DNA of 64,000 nt, taken from NCBI RefSeq assembly GCF_019656315.1, contig NZ_BPLU01000008.1, positions 1 through 64,000 of the forward strand, given 5' to 3'. This DNA is from Flavobacterium sp. UMI-01 (lineage in GTDB: Bacteria; Bacteroidota; Bacteroidia; Flavobacteriales; Flavobacteriaceae). The notes below the pieces were generated by a model. It did no database searches, was not told the origin of the DNA, and worked only from the letters and a program-made list of their open reading frames with translations. The first letter of the stretch is position 1. The number at the start of each line of letters is the position of its first letter. The translations under genes and the position numbers were made by a program. Below are positions 59,884 to 64,000 of the stretch, piece after piece.

Positions 59884-62199
59884 TTAGACCTCTTCAAAAG
59901 CCAATCGAGCTAATAAATAACTGATGGTAGATTCAGCACCTTGATTCAAATTTACATTGAATTCTTCTAATCCGTCGTGGCAACCGCCTGTACAAGGATT
60001 GTAGATAATTTGCTTCAAGTGATTGTGCCCCAAAAACCAATTAAAAGCAATTTCTATTTTTTCATCATAACCTTCTAATGGAAACTCGGCATGAAATTGT
60101 TTCAAAGCTAAAATGGTGTAAGCCACATCTATAGGTTGTTCCCCTCCAGGTTTTGTGTTATTGTCATCAGTTCCTTTAAGCAACCAATTTTGATTTGATA
60201 TTACTCTGATGTAATTGTTTATGAAAATTTTGGACAGTAAAAAATCAAACGATTCTTTGGCAACTTCTTTGAATCGAATCTCTCCAGTTGATTTCCAAGC
60301 GTATAAAAGCGCTTCTGGCAGTACACTATTCCCATACGTAAGATAGGGTTCAAACCATTTCCAGTCCTTTTCACAATTGTATTGATATAGTTCCATTAAT
60401 TTTTGCGCTTCTTTATTAATAATCTCTGTTATCGTTGGATTATTCTCTTTTTTATTGAAAAAATGCAGGCCTTTTATCGCAAATGCAAGCGCACGAGGAG
60501 AATTGAAACGAAGCAATTCTAAACTAAAATAATTGATACTCCATCTGATATTTTGAAATAAGGTTGTATCAATATCAATGCTCTCTTCTAAACAATTATA
60601 GGCATATCCCAAAGCCCAAATGGCTCTACCATTGGAATCTTCTAAATTCACTTCGTTATTTTGTTTGGTGAATTTTTTGTCTTTATCTACATAGTTCAAA
60701 AACAGGCAATTATCGCGCTGGCATTTTAATATGAAATTGATGTAGGTTCGCGCTAATTTCAAATGTTCTGGATTTTTAGTAAATCTATAATTTTCACAAA
60801 CCGTAATAAGAGCTCTCGCATTATCATCCAAAGTGTAGCCTGAATCTAAATCAGGAGTGTTGATTTTCGAAAATTGGATGATACCCACATGAGTTGTCAT
60901 GGCTACCAAATGTTCCAAATTTATCTTTGGTTTTTTATATTTTAACGAAACGGGTTTTCTAATCGTTTCGCAAAAAATATGCCCATGGGAAATAGCAGCA
61001 TTTTCCCAAGAAGTAGATGAAGAAGTATGCAAACCTTTCATTTTCATATTATACATTAATTCTTCATCTTTCAATAATCCATTGAGTTTTTCGGCCAATT
61101 GCTTGGAATTTCCAAAATCAAACAACAAACCTTCTCCATCCCGTAATACTTCCATCGCATGGGGAATGGGAGTTGAAAGAATAGGACAACCACAGCTTAC
61201 TGCATAAGAGAAAGTCCCACTTACCGCTTGATTAGGGTCTTTGGAAGTAAACACATAACAATCTGCTAATTGCAAATATTCTAGCAGTTCAGGAAGTGGT
61301 ACAAACTTATTTACAAACTGTACATGATCGCCTATTTTTAGTTCGTCAACCAAGGCTTGTAAACCTTCCATATAGGCATTGCCTTGTTCTTTGAATAAAG
61401 TAGGATGGGTTTTACCTACGATAAGAAATAGAATTTCAGGATGCTCTTTACTAATTTCAGGCAAGGCTTTTAAGGTTGTTTCGATACTTTTCCCTGGCCC
61501 TAAAAAACCAAAGGTAGCAATCACTTTTCGTCCCAAAACATTGTATTTTTCTTTGAGAATTGCTTTGTCCTGATGTTTTACTAAGTGCGTACCGTGAGAC
61601 ACTATTTTTATTTTATTTTCGTCAACTCCGTAGGTGTTTTTTAATAACTCCGCTGAGGATTTGGTCATCACAGTAACGGTTTCTGCCAGAGCCACTAGGT
61701 CTTTAACATTTTTCTCTAATCCTTGATTCGGATGCGGTAAAACCGTATGGAATGCAATTATGATAGGTTTAGTAATGGCTTCCAAAAATGCGAGTAAAGA
61801 ATCTTCATTGTTTTTGAACAAACCAAATTCGTGTTGAATCATTACGATTTCAATATTTTCATCTGAATTGATGGTATTCGCAACTGATTTATATGAGCTG
61901 ACATCATCAGTAGTTAAAACGAAATCCACTTCTTCTGAATTGTAGTGATGTCTATCCGTACTATTTTCGATGGCACCAATTCGAACATCAAAACAATTGT
62001 CAAATTGATTGTCTAATGCCGTTTTTAAATCGTATGTATAAGTGGCAATGCCACATTCTCGGGGAGGATAAGTTGCAATAAGTACTATTTTAGGAATAGG
62101 TGTCGATTTTTTGTTTGGAATACTAATTTTACTTCTTACTTTACTCTTTTGTAAAGGCATTGCAATGACTTTACTTTTAATATCTTTTTCGGTTCTCAT
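59884..62199 (-). CDS. Glycosyltransferase family 4 protein with C-terminal helical (toroid-like) domain
   Basis: A 771-residue two-domain protein. The first 400 residues form a GT4-type glycosyltransferase: IATYPPRECGIATYTYDLKTAL, FIGFLGPGK-like ATFGFLGPGKSIETTLKAL, and ASTSKDPNQAVSGTFSYAVSCGCPIL (seen in parts). Residues about 415-771 look like an alpha/alpha-toroid or glycosidase-like domain with the motif DSGYTLDDNARALI. Convergent orientation with GH130 suggests a joint role in making and reworking a mannose-containing glycan; the acceptor is unknown. Confidence 0.75.
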   Translation of the reverse strand: MRTEKDIKSKVIAMPLQKSKVRSKISIPNKKSTPIPKIVLIATYPPRECGIATYTYDLKTALDNQFDNCFDVRIGAIENSTDRHHYNSEEVDFVLTTDDVSSYKSVANTINSDENIEIVMIQHEFGLFKNNEDSLLAFLEAITKPIIIAFHTVLPHPNQGLEKNVKDLVALAETVTVMTKSSAELLKNTYGVDENKIKIVSHGTHLVKHQDKAILKEKYNVLGRKVIATFGFLGPGKSIETTLKALPEISKEHPEILFLIVGKTHPTLFKEQGNAYMEGLQALVDELKIGDHVQFVNKFVPLPELLEYLQLADCYVFTSKDPNQAVSGTFSYAVSCGCPILSTPIPHAMEVLRDGEGLLFDFGNSKQLAEKLNGLLKDEELMYNMKMKGLHTSSSTSWENAAISHGHIFCETIRKPVSLKYKKPKINLEHLVAMTTHVGIIQFSKINTPDLDSGYTLDDNARALITVCENYRFTKNPEHLKLARTYINFILKCQRDNCLFLNYVDKDKKFTKQNNEVNLEDSNGRAIWALGYAYNCLEESIDIDTTLFQNIRWSINYFSLELLRFNSPRALAFAIKGLHFFNKKENNPTITEIINKEAQKLMELYQYNCEKDWKWFEPYLTYGNSVLPEALLYAWKSTGEIRFKEVAKESFDFLLSKIFINNYIRVISNQNWLLKGTDDNNTKPGGEQPIDVAYTILALKQFHAEFPLEGYDEKIEIAFNWFLGHNHLKQIIYNPCTGGCHDGLEEFNVNLNQGAESTISYLLARLAFEEV

Positions 62200-62394
62200 A
62201 GGGCTAAAATTTTGTTTCTACTTACATGATTTTCAATGTTTAAAATGATATAATACATTTCAATTGCAACCAAATTTACGGTTGTAACATTGAAGCTAAT
62301 TTAGGTACTTAGAATGCCTATCATTAGCTTTAAAGAGAATTTTCTTAACCCAATCAAATCAAAAAATTGAGTTTTTAATTCGATTTAAAAAAGT

Positions 62395-62937
62395 CTATTC
62401 ATCAAACTCTTTTTTGATATTCGTTTTATCGGCCAAAGGATGGTTGTGCATGCCTAATCCTATAATTTTGATGATACTCACGATGGTATTATAAAGCATC
62501 AAAACCACCACGATAAGTCCTGAACTTAAAATGCTAGAAATCGCGAGAGAGGTATAATAGATAAAATTGAACCAATTATTTGGCACCGTATCTGACTCTG
62601 TTAAGGGTAGATTTAAAATTAAAAAGGAAATAATGGATGCAATAAAAACGATGGTATCCAATTTGGCTATTTGGAGCACCTGTAAATAGTAGTCTTTTTT
62701 TAATTTTGATTTGGAATTCGAACTAATACTCAATACCGTTAACAATAAAGCGAGAATGGTTGCCGAAGCCAATACAATGGTATTGCAAAGTGTATTAAGC
62801 CCGGAAAGTGATTTTTTGATTAGAATTTTAGCTTCATAACCACTTAATTCCCCTAAAAGAAAAGTTCCTAATAAAATGATGAAGAGCGAAATTATTCCGC
62901 CAATCAAAGCTCTTTTGGTATGATTACTAAATGCCAT
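62395..62937 (-). CDS. Four-helix membrane protein of unknown function
   Basis: A 180-residue protein with four membrane segments (about 10-30, 48-70, 88-110, 125-150), short loops, and a charged C-terminus (HNHPLADKTNIKKEFDE). I do not recognise a family. It ends 195 bases from the glycosyltransferase start and follows the AsmA-like gene by about 36 bases, so it may be its co-transcribed partner. Confidence 0.6.
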   Translation of the reverse strand: MAFSNHTKRALIGGIISLFIILLGTFLLGELSGYEAKILIKKSLSGLNTLCNTIVLASATILALLLTVLSISSNSKSKLKKDYYLQVLQIAKLDTIVFIASIISFLILNLPLTESDTVPNNWFNFIYYTSLAISSILSSGLIVVVLMLYNTIVSIIKIIGLGMHNHPLADKTNIKKEFDE

Positions 62938-62973
62938 ATTTCATAGTTTTTTAAGCAAAATGATATTCTTTCG

Positions 62974-64000
62974 CTATTTTTCATTTCCAGTGAGGGTATC
63001 TACAATACCGCTTTTTACATTAATCCACAAATAATTAAAAAAGGACTTCGTAGCATCCCGTTCAGCCTCAATCTCACCTATGCGAAAGTCATTTGGTTTG
63101 GTGTCTGAATCGTTATGTATAAAAATATTCCCAATGGCGGTCAAAAACGTATTAATCTTATTGCTGTTTTTTCGTAAAATTTTGAAATTAAAATCGTCGT
63201 ATTTCATTTTCATTTTACCTTTTGAATGCGTATGATTTCCGTTAAAACTGAAATACATTTGTTCTAATGTTCCTTCGGCTATCGCATTCAAATTAGGTTT
63301 AAAAAACGGATTTAAACGCGTTGCATCTAAACGATGAACAGAACCCGTAACACTAAAAGCATCCGAGGAATTGTTGACATCAAAACTCCAATTCAATTTC
63401 AATGGCGCTGTTCCCATCAGTTTTGACTGAACTTTAATTTCAGTTTTTTTAGCCTTTTTAAGATTCGAAATGGCATACAAACTAGCATTTACCTCATTAA
63501 AAAAAAGTTTCCCTGCTTGTTGATTGGGTTCCACTAATTCGGCATACGAAATATACCCTTTTTTTATGTTTAATTCCTTAATATTCAAATCAAAAGACAA
63601 ATCCCGTAACGACTTACTGTAAAGTGGTTTTACCCTCATGTCATCGGCAATAAGTTTGTCTCTGTAAATTTCTAAATGCGGTTGTATCAATTGCACTAAT
63701 GAGGAAGTCACAGCTACTCGTTTTTGGCCATAATCAAAATCAAATTTTTTGAAAGAGATTTTTGGAATTTTCAAATTGATGTAATCGCGTTCATTTTTTA
63801 GGTGTTTCGAAAGCTCTTTTTTAGTGTACTTGGGTACTATTTCAAAATTAGTGGCTACCAGATCTTTCTTTTCAATCCACAAAGAATCCATAGTGATTTT
63901 TGAGAATGCATTATTGTCTAATATTATATTTTGGGCATCCAATTTATAGTTTTCAAATTTCAATGGAAAAGCATCCTCTGAACCTAAATTTAACCGACTT
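62974..64000 (-). CDS. AsmA/DUF748-like protein (5' end outside the window)
   Basis: The C-terminal 342 codons of a larger gene; the frame is open to the edge (SRLNLGSEDAFPLKFENYKL at the edge) so no start is seen. It consists of repetitive beta-rich text typical of AsmA/DUF748 envelope proteins, with KLDAQNIILDNNAFSKITMDSLWIE, LSFDLNIKELNIKKGYISYAEL, and PLKLNWSFDVNN. Such proteins are thought to bridge inner and outer membrane for lipid transport. The final part is charged and C-terminally exposed. Confidence 0.7.
   Translation of the reverse strand, partial: SRLNLGSEDAFPLKFENYKLDAQNIILDNNAFSKITMDSLWIEKKDLVATNFEIVPKYTKKELSKHLKNERDYINLKIPKISFKKFDFDYGQKRVAVTSSLVQLIQPHLEIYRDKLIADDMRVKPLYSKSLRDLSFDLNIKELNIKKGYISYAELVEPNQQAGKLFFNEVNASLYAISNLKKAKKTEIKVQSKLMGTAPLKLNWSFDVNNSSDAFSVTGSVHRLDATRLNPFFKPNLNAIAEGTLEQMYFSFNGNHTHSKGKMKMKYDDFNFKILRKNSNKINTFLTAIGNIFIHNDSDTKPNDFRIGEIEAERDATKSFFNYLWINVKSGIVDTLTGNEK

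Overview
The window looks like chromosomal DNA from a Flavobacterium-type member of the Bacteroidota. The DNA is AT-rich. Many genes have close relatives typical of that group: the alternative GlmU-like UDP-GlcNAc enzyme, a PUR-type DUF3276 protein, a long NusB, BshA for bacillithiol, DUF4369/TlpA and GYF_2 proteins. Several promoters match the Bacteroidota pattern TTG-N17-23-TAnnTTTG, and recognisable Shine-Dalgarno sites are scarce. There is one tRNA (Tyr), no rRNA, no CRISPR array and no intact insertion sequence or prophage. Identifications come from reading the protein sequences; no database search was run.

Bases 1-15.4 kb hold housekeeping and transport genes: GlmU-like enzyme, P-type cation ATPase, CsaA, a thioredoxin-like protein, an alpha/beta hydrolase, a small GNAT, an ABC-F ATPase, an AGCS Na+/alanine symporter, MscS, DUF3276, an ABC exporter, NusB and YajC. 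From 15.5 to 25.6 kb lies a complete L-rhamnose utilisation locus: a GntR regulator facing a reverse-strand set encoding the aldolase-dehydrogenase fusion, isomerase, kinase, an L-lactate oxidase-type enzyme and the RhaT symporter, with a secreted ThuA-DUF1080 protein alongside. Together these would take L-rhamnose to DHAP and pyruvate.

From 26 to 37.3 kb are topoisomerase III, a GYF_2 membrane protein, a vWA + AAA ATPase pair, tRNA-Tyr, a DUF4369/TlpA lipoprotein gene broken by one in-frame TGA, an ECF sigma/anti-sigma pair, BshA and a PrcB-like lipoprotein. From 37.7 to 45.7 kb there is an accessory island, all on the + strand. It starts with an ArsR repressor whose promoter carries two copies of an 18-bp operator, followed by five SRPBCC (AHSA1-like) domains, three VOC domains, an alpha/beta hydrolase lipoprotein, DoxX, DUF2200, a WYL regulator and a DHFR-like reductase. 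A small RNAP-alpha-CTD-like gene in it is also broken by an in-frame TGA. This island is the best candidate here for an under-described system.

From 45.7 to 64 kb the genes look like a general-stress and envelope region: DUF305, a beta-barrel protein, a holin-like protein and YtxH in one operon, OsmC plus a response regulator, an AraC regulator, a YdhS-like FAD protein, KatE-type catalase, DUF2383, DUF1328, topoisomerase IB, a YciF-like DUF892 protein, and a convergent GH130/glycosyltransferase pair. The window ends inside an AsmA/DUF748-like gene. Intergenic regions carry several long fold-back repeats (13.7, 23.4, 50.8 and 59.7 kb).
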